From NCBI RefSeq assembly GCF_000723885.1, contig NZ_CCDG010000037.1:1-64000 (forward strand): DNA of 64,000 bases, in the 5' to 3' direction. How positions within the stretch are numbered: position 1 is the first letter of the stretch; the number at the start of each line of letters is the position of its first letter. The position numbers and the translations under genes were made by a program. The stretch comes from Paenibacillus camerounensis (GTDB taxonomy: Bacteria > Bacillota > Bacilli > Paenibacillales > Paenibacillaceae). Below, one piece after another: positions 53,076-61,495 of the stretch. Below the pieces are notes generated by a model. It had not been told where the DNA came from, did no database searches, and worked only from the letters and a program-made list of their open reading frames with translations.

Positions 53076-54035
53076 GTGAAGAATAATCAGAGTAAAATTG
53101 TCGATTGCACCATCCGGGACGGAGGTCTCGTTAACAACTGGGATTTTAGCATTGAATTTGTACAGAAGCTGTATGCCGGGCTGAATGAAGCCGGGGTTGA
53201 ATATATGGAAATCGGCTATAAAAACTCCCCTAAGCTGCTTAAAGGAGCGGAAAGTGCCGGACCTTGGCGGTTCCTGAACGATGATTTTCTGCGCAAAGTC
53301 ATTCCTGAGAAGGGCAATACCAAGCTGTCTGCACTCGTTGATATCGGCCGGGTCGATGAAAATGATATCCTGCCGCGCAGCGAGAGCATGCTGGATCTGA
53401 TCCGTGTGGCCTGCTACAGTAAGGATGTGGACAAGGCGCTGCAATTGGTTCAGATTTTCCATGACCGGGGATACGAAACGACGATTAATATTATGGCGTT
53501 GTCCAATGTAATGGAGAATGAGCTGCTGGAAGCCTTTGATATGATCCGCGACAGCGTGGTAGACGTTGTATATATTGTGGATTCTTACGGCAGCCTGGAT
53601 CACAACGATATTAAATATCTGGTCGACAAGTTCAAAACCCATCTGCCGAATAAGCGTCTGGGCGTGCATACCCATAACAATCTGCAGCTGGCCTTCTCCA
53701 ATACGCTGGTTGCTTCTGAACTCGGAGTAGAGCTGCTGGATGCATCCTGCTACGGTATGGGGCGTGCGGCCGGCAACTGTCCGACTGAACTGCTGGTTAC
53801 CCACCTGAAGAACACCAAATATACACTGCGTCCTGTGCTTGGTATTATTGAGCAGCTGATGATTCCGCTCCGTGAGAAGGAAGAGTGGGGGTACATCATT
53901 CCTTATATGATTACCGGTACGCTTGACGAGCATCCACGCTCGGCTATGGCGCTCCGCGCATCGGAGGATAAAGATAAGGCTGTTGATTTTTATGACAAGC
54001 TGACTACGCCTGAAGTTACCTTCGGCGATAAATAA
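53076..54035 (+). CDS. Aldolase catalytic domain protein (DRE-TIM, 4-hydroxy-2-oxovalerate aldolase-like)
   Basis: The TIM barrel starts IVDCTIRDGGLVNNWDFS, the DRE-TIM metallolyase motif (xRDG). Metal-binding RLGVHTHNNLQLAFSNTL (HxH) lies near residue 205, and DASCYGMGRAAGNCPTELL near residue 235. These resemble HMG-CoA lyase, LeuA or 4-hydroxy-2-oxovalerate aldolase enzymes, but no acylating acetaldehyde dehydrogenase neighbour is seen, so the substrate is open. GTG 53076 has GGGAG at 8 bases and is preferred over the longer frame from 53016. It is monocistronic. Confidence 0.8.
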   Translation: MKNNQSKIVDCTIRDGGLVNNWDFSIEFVQKLYAGLNEAGVEYMEIGYKNSPKLLKGAESAGPWRFLNDDFLRKVIPEKGNTKLSALVDIGRVDENDILPRSESMLDLIRVACYSKDVDKALQLVQIFHDRGYETTINIMALSNVMENELLEAFDMIRDSVVDVVYIVDSYGSLDHNDIKYLVDKFKTHLPNKRLGVHTHNNLQLAFSNTLVASELGVELLDASCYGMGRAAGNCPTELLVTHLKNTKYTLRPVLGIIEQLMIPLREKEEWGYIIPYMITGTLDEHPRSAMALRASEDKDKAVDFYDKLTTPEVTFGDK

Positions 54036-54050
54036 TAATCTTTAGGGCAG

Positions 54051-54086
54051 AAGCACTGACCTCTACGGGGGATAGGTGCTTTTTTC
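54051..54086 (+). terminator. Weak terminator of the aldolase-like gene
   Basis: AAGCAC pairs with GTGCTT and the stem continues imperfectly; six T follow. Confidence 0.6.
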
Positions 54087-54203
54087 TTTTATATTGTAGT
54101 GGAGGAATGTAACTTTACGGGATGGATAAGCCGATATTTATAGAAGGGCTTGAATACATCATTCATACTAATTATAGATATCATTTTCAGACGCGAGGGA
54201 CTT

Positions 54204-56330
54204 ATGAGACAAGAAGAGAGAAAGACAATTCAAGCGGCGATTATAGGGGCCGTACTGTTCCTTCTGATTCAAATATTCCGTACTCCGCTCAGTCAGGTTG
54301 AGAATCAGGACGTCATGCTGGCGCTTTACCTTATAGCCGGCTGCTGCAATATAGCTTTCGGCTTTGCGATTTTTGCCCAGGGCGGGCTTTTTTTCTCCGA
54401 TAAATTATCCAAAGCAAGATTGTACATCTCAGCCCTGTTTTTGGGGGTATGTACCTTTGATTTTCTACACATCTTAAGCTTTGTGGGCATTCCGGCAATA
54501 TCCTCTATTATCAGCCCGGACCAGTCCCTTTGGCTGCTTACCTTCTCGCGCCTGGCCAGCGCATTCGGCATATTGTTTATTTTCAGTAAGGAAGATGAAC
54601 CGGTATCCATACGCGGAAAAAAGAAAGTATTCGCGGTGTCGCTGGTTGTGATTACCCTTTCACTGCTGCTGCTTATTTTCAGTGATAGCCTTACTCAGGG
54701 ATTGCAGACATACACCTGGCTGGGCACGGTCAAGCATCTGGTTGATATGGCGGTGCTGTTTATCTATCTGCTCAGTGTCGGAATGATCGTGTATCCGGGC
54801 AGAATTGAGAAATCTGCTTCACTGCTTATCATTATCCGTGCGCTGATCTTTTTTGCATTAGCCCAGGTATTCTTCATGAATCTGCTGAGTGTCGGGGAGG
54901 TGGACAATCTCTTTGGCATGATCAGCAGCGGAATAGCGTATTACCTCATGCTGACCGGGGTCTACCGGCTGACAATTGAAGAACCGTTCCATGAGAACCA
55001 GCAGGCGGAGGCAAGGATTAACTACCTGGCGTATCACGATGATCTTACAGGCCTGCCGAACCGGCGGAAGCTGATGCAGCGTGTGGAAGAAATGATTATC
55101 CAGAGTGAAAAAGAGAAAGGAAAAGGCGGTTTCTCGGCGCTGGTCATCATGAATATCAACCATTTCAAAAACATCAATGACTCGCTGGGGCATACTGCCG
55201 GCGACCGGTTGCTGCAACTGGTGTCACAGCGGATACAGAACGAGGTAAAGGGGCACGAAGAGCTGTTCAGTATGGGGGCGGATGAGTTTGCATTCCTGAT
55301 GACCGGGCGTACCGGGGTGGAAGGCTGTCTGGTCCGTGCATCCGAGCTGCTGCATCTCTTTGAAACTCCGGTTCAGCTGGAATCAGGGGAATATCATATC
55401 TCGCTGAGCCTGGGGATGAGCATCTATCCCGGAGACGGAAATACAGCAGAGCAGCTGATTCAGAATGCGGATACGGCTGTACATAATGCCAAAGAACAGA
55501 ATGTGGAGATCCGCCGCTATATCCCATCCATGCAGATGAAAGCCAAAGAACGCCTGAAGCTGGAAAATGATCTGCGCCGGGCACTGGAGCGTAATGAATT
55601 CTATCTCGTCTATCAGCCGCAGGTGCTGCTTGAGACTGAAGAAATTGTCGGTATGGAAGCGCTGCTGCGCTGGGAGCATCCGAAGAGGGGGATTGTATCT
55701 CCTGTGGAGTTCATCCCGATTGCCGAGGAGAGCGGGCTGATCGTACCGATCGGCGACTGGGTGCTGAGAACGGCCTGTGAGCAGAATAAAGCGTGGCAGC
55801 TGGCGGGGTACCGTCATATCTGCGTATCCATTAACCTGTCCATGCGCCAATTTCTGCAGCCGAACCTCGCCGGCAAAATAGATTTGCTGCTGCAGGAAAT
55901 CGGGCTTGATCCATGCTATGTTGACCTGGAGATTACGGAGAGTATGACGCTGGACAAGGAGACAGCCTTTGACCAGCTTAACCGCTTGAAGCGGCTGGGG
56001 GTATTCATCAGCATAGATGACTTCGGCACCGGCTACAGCTCACTGCATTATCTTAAGAATATGCCGATTGACCGGCTGAAAATTGACCGTTCCTTCGTCT
56101 CCGATGTGCTGGAGGACAGCAACAATGCAGCGATTGTCTCAACCATTACATCAATGGCCCATCATTTGAAGCTGAAGGTTACGGCAGAAGGGGTGGAGAA
56201 CAAGGAGCAGCTTCAGTTTTTGCGCCAGCAGCATTGCCATGAGGCCCAGGGTTACCTGTTCAGTAAGCCGATCAAAGCGGACGAATTCGAAGCGATTTTC
56301 CTGAAACCTCTGCTCATCGTGCCAACGTAA
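54204..56330 (+). CDS. Membrane c-di-GMP phosphodiesterase with degenerate GGDEF (GADEF) and EAL domains
   Basis: The first 260 residues hold seven to eight membrane segments, a MASE3-like sensor. A GGDEF domain starts near LAYHDDLTGLPNRRKLM; its signature at about residue 358 is GADEF instead of GGDEF, with no Arg before it. The EAL domain is intact: MEALLRWEH (about 485), NLSMRQF, DDFGTGYSSL, PIDRLKIDRSFV and TAEGVEN. So c-di-GMP hydrolysis is likely and synthesis doubtful. ATG 54204 with GAGGGA upstream is preferred over TTG 54150. Confidence 0.88.
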   Translation: MRQEERKTIQAAIIGAVLFLLIQIFRTPLSQVENQDVMLALYLIAGCCNIAFGFAIFAQGGLFFSDKLSKARLYISALFLGVCTFDFLHILSFVGIPAISSIISPDQSLWLLTFSRLASAFGILFIFSKEDEPVSIRGKKKVFAVSLVVITLSLLLLIFSDSLTQGLQTYTWLGTVKHLVDMAVLFIYLLSVGMIVYPGRIEKSASLLIIIRALIFFALAQVFFMNLLSVGEVDNLFGMISSGIAYYLMLTGVYRLTIEEPFHENQQAEARINYLAYHDDLTGLPNRRKLMQRVEEMIIQSEKEKGKGGFSALVIMNINHFKNINDSLGHTAGDRLLQLVSQRIQNEVKGHEELFSMGADEFAFLMTGRTGVEGCLVRASELLHLFETPVQLESGEYHISLSLGMSIYPGDGNTAEQLIQNADTAVHNAKEQNVEIRRYIPSMQMKAKERLKLENDLRRALERNEFYLVYQPQVLLETEEIVGMEALLRWEHPKRGIVSPVEFIPIAEESGLIVPIGDWVLRTACEQNKAWQLAGYRHICVSINLSMRQFLQPNLAGKIDLLLQEIGLDPCYVDLEITESMTLDKETAFDQLNRLKRLGVFISIDDFGTGYSSLHYLKNMPIDRLKIDRSFVSDVLEDSNNAAIVSTITSMAHHLKLKVTAEGVENKEQLQFLRQQHCHEAQGYLFSKPIKADEFEAIFLKPLLIVPT

Positions 56331-56352
56331 GCCCGGATACATTACCAAAGGG

Positions 56353-56381
56353 TTGCATTTTATTCAAAGGAATGTTACAAT
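56353..56381 (+). promoter_or_regulatory. Promoter of tRNA-Gly
   Basis: TTGCAT-N17-TACAAT ends 24 bases before the tRNA 5' end. Confidence 0.75.
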
Positions 56382-56405
56382 ATTCTTTGTCTTCACCATA
56401 TTCTC

Positions 56406-56479
56406 GCGGGTGTAGTTCAATGGTAGAACTTTAGCCTTCCAAGCTAATAGCGTGGGTTCGATTCCCATCACCCGCTCCA
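56406..56479 (+). tRNA. tRNA-Gly (anticodon TCC)
   Basis: A full cloverleaf is visible: acceptor GCGGGTG/CACCCGC, D arm GTTC-AATGGTA-GAAC, anticodon arm TTAGC-CTTCCAA-GCTAA with TCC at positions 34-36, T arm with TTCGATT loop, discriminator T and encoded CCA. It reads GGA (and related Gly codons). A promoter precedes and a terminator follows, so it is a single tRNA unit. Confidence 0.96.
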
Positions 56480-56493
56480 ATATTAATACTTAC

Positions 56494-56519
56494 AACCTTT
56501 GCGATGCAAAGGTTTTTTT
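56494..56519 (+). terminator. Terminator of tRNA-Gly
   Basis: AACCTTTGC-GAT-GCAAAGGTT, then T residues. Confidence 0.9.
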
Positions 56520-56644
56520 GCGTCTACTATCAGAAATTCACCAAGTAAAGCCTGATATAGGCCGGATTTATCTGTGAACCCAGTCAATACACAGCCTGCA
56601 GGCATATTCTAAGCTGTACCCAATTGCAAAGGAGGAAAAGATCC

Positions 56645-56758
56645 ATGAGCGAGAACGTTGCAGGTTATGGCGGAGGCTTCGGCGGAATGACATCTACAGC
56701 GGCTATTCTGGTCCTGTTTATTCTGCTGGTTATCATCTCCAAGGCTTTTGTACTGTAG
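56645..56758 (+). CDS. YjcZ-family small membrane peptide, 37 residues
   Basis: ATG 56645 follows AAAGGAGG at 8 bases. The product MSENVAGYGGGFGGMTSTAA continues into the hydrophobic ILVLFILLVIISKAFVL. The Gly/Tyr-rich head and a single C-terminal helix match the YjcZ family of tiny proteins, several of which are linked to sporulation. It lies between tRNA-Gly and a strong terminator and is too short for most gene callers. Confidence 0.87.
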   Translation: MSENVAGYGGGFGGMTSTAAILVLFILLVIISKAFVL

Positions 56759-56772
56759 TCCCGTAATATAAT

Positions 56773-56815
56773 AAGCCAGGGTTTCCGCGCAGTTAGCGGA
56801 GACCCTGGCTTTATT
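56773..56815. terminator. Terminator between the YjcZ-like and dipeptidase genes
   Basis: AAGCCAGGG pairs with CCCTGGCTT, with inner CCGC/GCGG, between converging genes. Confidence 0.85.
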
Positions 56816-56844
56816 TGTTAACTGAGCGGTATGGCTGGCCCGAG

Positions 56845-58200
56845 TTAGACCGTCTTCAGGAACTCAACAATGGTCAGCAGGCCCTTATCAAAGTTCTCCA
56901 GATTGAAATGCTCGTCCGGAGCGTGCAGGTTCTCGTCATCCAGGCCAAAGCCCATCAGCACAACCGGTGCCTTCAGAATGCGGGAGAAGCTCTCCATAAT
57001 CGGGATCGACCCGCCGTCTTTGGTGAAGAGGGCGCGTGTGCCGTATACTTTACCGAAGGCGTCTGCAGCAGTCTGCAGGATCGGATCAGAAGGATCGATG
57101 TTGAAGGCGCGTGCTTTTTCCATCTGCTTCACCTTTACGTTAGCGCCCTTCTGGATGTTGGCTTTCAGATGAGCTTCCACGGCATCAAGGATATGCTGCG
57201 GGTCCTGGTCGCCGACGAGACGGCAGGTGATTTTGGCATGGGCTTCCTTAGGAATGACAGTCTTGCTGCCTTCACCCTGGAATCCGCCGTAGACGCCGTT
57301 AAGCTCAAGAGTCGGACGGGCGCCGACCCGCTCAACGAAGCTGTAGCCGTCTTCCCCGTACAACTGTTCAAGACCGAGGGATTCTCTAATCTTCTCTTCG
57401 TTCACGCCCTGCTTGGCGAATTCCTCACGCAGAGCGGCAGTCAGCTCAGGAACGCCCTGGTAGAAGCCTTCTACGGCTACTCGGCCCTGATTATCATGCA
57501 GAGAGCTGAGCAGGGAGACGAGGGCATGCAGCGCATTGGGTACTCCGCCGCCATACGAGCCGGAGTGCAGGTCAGTGGAAGCAGTATGAACACTTACCTC
57601 CATGGAGCAAAGGCCGCGCAGTCCGGTGCAGATGGCCGGGCGTCCGCGTTCCAGCAGCGCAGTATCGGAGACCAGCACGGCGTCTGCCGCCAGCTTGTCC
57701 TGATTGGCTTCCAGGAATGGGGGCAGATTCACGCTGCCGATTTCTTCTTCACCCTCGATGCAGAGCTTGATGTTGACAGGAAGAGTACCCTCCTGTTTGA
57801 GAATAGCTTCGATGGCCTTGATGTGCATAAACACCTGGCCCTTGTCGTCGGTCGCTCCGCGTGCATACAGCTTGCCGTCGCGGATCTCCGGCTCAAATGG
57901 AGGGGTTGTCCAGAGATTCAGCGGATCAACAGGCTGTACATCGTAGTGGCCGTATACGAGAATGGTAGGCTTGCCGGGAGCATGCAGATAATCGGCATAG
58001 ACTACAGGATGGCCTGCTGTAGGATGGATCTCGATGTTTTCAAGTCCGGCGCGTTTCAGGGTTTCAGTCAGCCAGCGGGCGGCGGATTGAACATCTTCCT
58101 TGTGTACAGAGAGGGCAGAAATACTTGGAATAGACAGCCATTCCTTCAGTTCGGCCAGTTGGGCTTCACGCTCAGACTGGAAATATTGTTCATAGGACAT
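56845..58200 (-). CDS. M20 family dipeptidase (CNDP-like)
   Basis: This 451-residue metallo-dipeptidase has the metal-site blocks VYGHYDVQPVDP, RGATDDKGQ, CIEGEEEIGS and VLVSDTA. The lid domain (SMEVSVHTASTDLHSG) follows, and the final ligand histidine is in DDENLHAPDEHFN. It is of the cytosolic non-specific dipeptidase type rather than PepV. ATG 58200 has AAGGAGG, with a spacing of about 11 bases. A long open frame exists opposite it but is a codon-bias shadow. Confidence 0.92.
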   Translation of the reverse strand: MSYEQYFQSEREAQLAELKEWLSIPSISALSVHKEDVQSAARWLTETLKRAGLENIEIHPTAGHPVVYADYLHAPGKPTILVYGHYDVQPVDPLNLWTTPPFEPEIRDGKLYARGATDDKGQVFMHIKAIEAILKQEGTLPVNIKLCIEGEEEIGSVNLPPFLEANQDKLAADAVLVSDTALLERGRPAICTGLRGLCSMEVSVHTASTDLHSGSYGGGVPNALHALVSLLSSLHDNQGRVAVEGFYQGVPELTAALREEFAKQGVNEEKIRESLGLEQLYGEDGYSFVERVGARPTLELNGVYGGFQGEGSKTVIPKEAHAKITCRLVGDQDPQHILDAVEAHLKANIQKGANVKVKQMEKARAFNIDPSDPILQTAADAFGKVYGTRALFTKDGGSIPIMESFSRILKAPVVLMGFGLDDENLHAPDEHFNLENFDKGLLTIVEFLKTV

Positions 58201-58421
58201 AAGTGGTATGTACCTCCTTAAGAGTATCGCTGCGCAAAATCGTCTAGTTCAGCTCTAAACCTCAACCCGGGCCGTTAATTGACCGCTGGCTGGTTTGGCA
58301 GTGTAATGCCTTCATTATACTGGAGAACCTTCTGTCAATCAAAGCGGTTTACTGTTATTGATTACGTCCGGTAACCGTGCTAGACTTAACTGACTTATGA
58401 GGAGACGGGAGCGGAATAACA

Positions 58422-59417
58422 GTGCCAGTGAATATGGAGCCAGGTAAGGAGCAAGAAGCCGCAGGGAATCAGCAGGGAACAGATCCTGCTTATATTTATA
58501 CATATGCGTGCTCAGGGGACGAGCTGGATTTATGCGGAATGGAGCTGCGGTGCCTGTTCGGTAAGGACATCCCTCAGGGGATTTTCGGGAGCGGAATCAA
58601 GGTGGAGCCCAGCCGCAGCCCGTTTATCAAGGAAATGATTGAGGTCATGTACGCAGGGGACAGCCTGCCGGAGATTTATAATCAGACTGAACAGGTTGAG
58701 CTTAACGGCAAGACATTCAAGGTTATTTTTGTGAAAACCAACGATCTGCCGCCTGAGCAAAAAATAGAATACAATGAACGCAGAGTGATTGAACGTGAAA
58801 TCGGCCTGCGGATTGAAGGAGAGGCAGATGTCAACCGTCCGGAGCTGGTATACGGCATTGTGACTCTGGGAGGCCGCTGGTATTTTGGAGCCTATCACAA
58901 AAATAATGCGACCTGGTTCCGCCAGATCAAGAAGCCTCGCAGCTATTCCATAGCCCTCAGTACACGTGTAGCCCGCGCAGCAGTCAATATGGCTGTACCG
59001 CATCCGGAAGGTATCCGGGCAATCGATCCCTGCTGCGGCATCGGAACTGTAATGATTGAAGCGTTGTCCATGGGCATCGATATCGTCGGCCGGGACATTA
59101 ATCCGTTCATCGCACAGGGGGCGCGGACCAATATTGCCCACTTTGGCTTCGATGCTCCGGTTACACTGGGCGATATCGCTGACATTACAGAGCATTATGA
59201 TGCGGCGATTGTGGATATGCCCTATAACCTGTACTCCAGCATCACACCCGAGGAGCAGTTTGACATTCTTGTCAATGCCCGCAGAATTGCCGGGCGGGTA
59301 GTTATTGTAGCCATTGAGGCGATGGACGAGATGATCTCGGAAGCCGGATTTGAGATTATCGACCGCTGTGTTGCCCGCAAGGGGGCTTTTTCCCGGCATC
59401 TGATGCTGTGTGTGTAA
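58422..59417 (+). CDS. TRM11/UPF0020-type RNA methyltransferase-like protein
   Basis: The C-terminal SAM-dependent methyltransferase domain has motif I AIDPCCGIGTVMIEAL (about residues 204-219) and IVGRDINPF. Its catalytic motif AAIVDMPYNLYS has the N/D-P-P-Y-like DMPY seen in TRM11-type RNA N2-methyltransferases. The first 190 residues are THUMP-like only in part. The target is not known. Start codon choice is unsure (GTG 58422 with GGGAG 11-12 bases upstream, or ATG 58434). It is followed by a Nudix gene 42 bases later. Confidence 0.8.
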   Translation: MPVNMEPGKEQEAAGNQQGTDPAYIYTYACSGDELDLCGMELRCLFGKDIPQGIFGSGIKVEPSRSPFIKEMIEVMYAGDSLPEIYNQTEQVELNGKTFKVIFVKTNDLPPEQKIEYNERRVIEREIGLRIEGEADVNRPELVYGIVTLGGRWYFGAYHKNNATWFRQIKKPRSYSIALSTRVARAAVNMAVPHPEGIRAIDPCCGIGTVMIEALSMGIDIVGRDINPFIAQGARTNIAHFGFDAPVTLGDIADITEHYDAAIVDMPYNLYSSITPEEQFDILVNARRIAGRVVIVAIEAMDEMISEAGFEIIDRCVARKGAFSRHLMLCV

Positions 59418-59459
59418 AGTTAATCTGGCTTATCCTATCCTTTGAATGGAGGTACCGTT

Positions 59460-60077
59460 ATGGAACAGAAGTGGTTAACATGGGCCAAGGAGATTCAAGC
59501 TATTGCCCAGACCGGGCTTACATATGCCAAGGATGTCTATGATATTGAACGTTATCAGGCGCTGCGTGAGCTGAGTGTAGACATTCTTGCGGATTATACC
59601 TATGAGAGCAAGGAGAAGATCCGGCTCGCCTTTGCCGGAGAGGATGGATACTGTACACCAAAGGTTGATATCCGCGGTGTTGTTTTTCAGGATAACAAGA
59701 TTTTGCTGGTACGCGAGAAGCTGGACGGTAACTGGGCGCTCCCCGGAGGCTGGGGGGATATCGGGCTGTCGCCGAGTGAAGTGGCAGTTAAGGAAATTGC
59801 CGAAGAGTCGGGTTATCAGGCGGAGGCCGTTCGTCTGCTGGCGGTGCTGGACAAAAAATTCCATAATCATCCGCCGGAGCCGTATCATGTCTATAAATTT
59901 TTTGTTCTATGCCGGATTACGGGCGGGGAAGCGGCGGGAGGCGTGGAGACGTTCGGGGCAGGCTTCTTTGCTGAGGATGAGCTGCCTGAGCTGTCGCAGG
60001 AACGGAACACCGCAGATCAGATCAGAACAATGTTCGAATTCCTAAAAAATCCCGAAAAGCCGGTTATATTAGACTAA
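59460..60077 (+). CDS. Nudix hydrolase with N-terminal helical domain
   Basis: The N-terminal 60 residues are the helical NUDIX_N-like domain (QKWLTWAKEIQAIAQTGLTYAKDVYDIERY). A Nudix domain follows. Its Nudix box reads GGWGDIGLSPSEVAVKEIAEESGY: the usual first Glu (GES) is Leu (GLS) and Arg is Lys, while the KEIAEE metal ligands are kept. Members cleave ADP-ribose or related nucleoside diphosphates. ATG 59460 is set by GGAGGT at 6 bases. Confidence 0.87.
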   Translation: MEQKWLTWAKEIQAIAQTGLTYAKDVYDIERYQALRELSVDILADYTYESKEKIRLAFAGEDGYCTPKVDIRGVVFQDNKILLVREKLDGNWALPGGWGDIGLSPSEVAVKEIAEESGYQAEAVRLLAVLDKKFHNHPPEPYHVYKFFVLCRITGGEAAGGVETFGAGFFAEDELPELSQERNTADQIRTMFEFLKNPEKPVILD

Positions 60078-60119
60078 TTCTGCGCATATAATGTAGTGCA
60101 GGGCTTTTATAAGTTTTAT

Positions 60120-60147
60120 TAGACAAAAATTGGTTAATTACTATTAT
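60120..60147 (+). promoter_or_regulatory. Promoter candidate for the 50-residue membrane peptide
   Basis: TAGACA-N16-TATTAT, with an untranslated leader of about 125 bases. The leader carries no recognised riboswitch. Confidence 0.45.
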
Positions 60148-60279
60148 GAAAGCAGTTACAAAGTAAGCCGCTGAGCCTTTGTATCTAAAAATTAGTTGCG
60201 GAAATTCTACCTTTTTAGGCCAGGCGGTCTACATTTTTTCCTCTACTGTGACGATAAGATATTTTAGGAGGGGATCGCA

Positions 60280-60432
60280 ATGGAACAAGAAGAGTTAAGA
60301 CTTCCGCTAAAACAGGATACTGCGGCACGTCCTGCCGAGGGCAATATCGCTGCCGGACTGGTATGGGGCGTTCTGATCAGCATTCCCTTATGGATCTCGG
60401 TAATCGGCTGGATCATGGGGATATGGCGGTAA
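60280..60432 (+). CDS. Small membrane peptide, 50 residues
   Basis: ATG 60280 follows AGGAGGGGATCGCA, a strong ribosome site. The product begins MEQEELRLPLKQDTAARPAE and ends in a hydrophobic pair (AAGLVWGVLISIPLWISVIGW) with tail IMGIWR. There is one membrane helix and an acidic/basic head. No family is recognised. A terminator-like stem (60487-60520) follows. Confidence 0.78.
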   Translation: MEQEELRLPLKQDTAARPAEGNIAAGLVWGVLISIPLWISVIGWIMGIWR

Positions 60433-60486
60433 GTATTACTTTAAATAATAGGCACTCCAAATAAACTTAGTAGACTTATACGAATG

Positions 60487-60520
60487 AAGGCTGCCTCTTA
60501 GAAGAAGGAGCGGCCTTTTT
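60487..60520 (+). terminator. Terminator-like stem after the membrane peptide
   Basis: AAGGCTGC pairs with GCGGCCTT (one G-T), with a T run. Confidence 0.6.
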
Positions 60521-60564
60521 GAATTGCATGGACAGGCTGATATTTAGGATGAAGGAGATTGGTT

Positions 60565-60948
60565 ATGAATAACATATTGCTGGAATCGCATAGTATCTTT
60601 GGAACTCCGGATATTATAGGAACGTCCGCTTATTATGAACAAAAGCTGGGATTCCGGGCAGTATCCTATTTGGATACACAGGAACACCATATCTGCCTGT
60701 ACCGGGATTCCACTGAGATTATTCTAACGGATTCCGGCGGACGTCCGGTTATCCCTAACCGGGAGCTGTACGGTTACGGATATGATGCTTACTTCATTAC
60801 CCGGAATCAGGACGCGCTCCAGGATGCGCTCGAGGCTGCAGGCGTAAAGTTCATCCGCAAATTAACCGATACGGATTACGGTAACCGTGACTTTGTGATA
60901 GAGGACATTGATGGACGGTGGATTGCATTCGGTATTAAGCAGTCCTGA
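60565..60948 (+). CDS. VOC family protein (glyoxalase-like)
   Basis: This 127-residue VOC unit has SHSIFGTPDIIGTSAYYEQKLGF at the start, a central HHICLYRDSTEIILTDSGG and DFVIEDIDGRWIAFG at the end. The terminal acidic ligand position is Asp/Ala-rich rather than the usual Glu, so metal binding is doubtful. ATG 60565 with AAGGAG at 6 bases replaces TTG 60559. The function is unknown. Confidence 0.78.
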   Translation: MNNILLESHSIFGTPDIIGTSAYYEQKLGFRAVSYLDTQEHHICLYRDSTEIILTDSGGRPVIPNRELYGYGYDAYFITRNQDALQDALEAAGVKFIRKLTDTDYGNRDFVIEDIDGRWIAFGIKQS

Positions 60949-60968
60949 GTACATACGTATCATGAATA

Positions 60969-61007
60969 AAAGAGGCTGCGCCCCTGATGAAGGAGCGCAG
61001 CCTCTTT
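60969..61007. terminator. Bidirectional terminator
   Basis: AAGAGGCTGCGC pairs perfectly with GCGCAGCCTCTT between converging VOC and ASCH genes. Confidence 0.88.
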
Positions 61008-61016
61008 GGTTGCTGT

Positions 61017-61490
61017 CTAGGGGAGCGGCTTCACATGCACCACCCGGAAGTTCTCACATACGACCGGCATTGCAGGGTCAAAGGACATTCCATAACGCTT
61101 GAATTCTCTTGTGAAAAAAGCTTCGTGCTCATAGCGCCATGATTCAAGTGTTCGGTCATCCTCTCCCTCGGTATATGCAAACTCTGCGGTAACCTCATTG
61201 AAGGGAACGGTCTCGACCCGGGTAGTCTCAATAATGGCCCGCGGACTGCCCTCCCCGTCCAGCAGGATAGAATACCCTCCGATAAAAGGCAGGCTTAAGC
61301 CCTGCTGTTCATACACCAGCTTATTAGAGGCGGTCCCGGTTTTGATTCCCTCCAGTACCAGACCGAGCAGTTCATCCGCCAGCCGCGGGCTGTCGCCGAA
61401 GGCCCAGGCGCTGTCATAGTGATCTGCGGCTTCAGGGTGCTCCTCTACATAAGCTTTCCAATACGCTGAAATTGCTGTGTTCTGTGTCAT
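61017..61490 (-). CDS. ASCH domain protein
   Basis: The protein has the ASCH fold pattern: helical start (YWKAYVEEHP), AFGDSPRLADELLGLVLEGIKTGTAS, GGYSILLDGEGSPRAIIETTRVETVPFNEVTAEFA and RVVHV at the end. ASCH/PUA-like proteins are thought to bind RNA; the first studied enzymes act on modified nucleosides. ATG 61490 with AAAGGTGAG upstream is used; GTG 61499 overlaps the previous gene. It begins 5 bases after the ABC-F stop codon, so the two are probably cotranscribed. Confidence 0.83.
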   Translation of the reverse strand: MTQNTAISAYWKAYVEEHPEAADHYDSAWAFGDSPRLADELLGLVLEGIKTGTASNKLVYEQQGLSLPFIGGYSILLDGEGSPRAIIETTRVETVPFNEVTAEFAYTEGEDDRTLESWRYEHEAFFTREFKRYGMSFDPAMPVVCENFRVVHVKPLP

Positions 61491-61495
61491 TGTTC

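Noticed and set aside
56815..58221. 468-residue open frame on the plus strand opposite the dipeptidase
   Set aside because: The minus-strand frame carries all M20 peptidase motifs and a good ribosome site; the plus frame has no recognisable domain and mirrors codon bias of the real gene.
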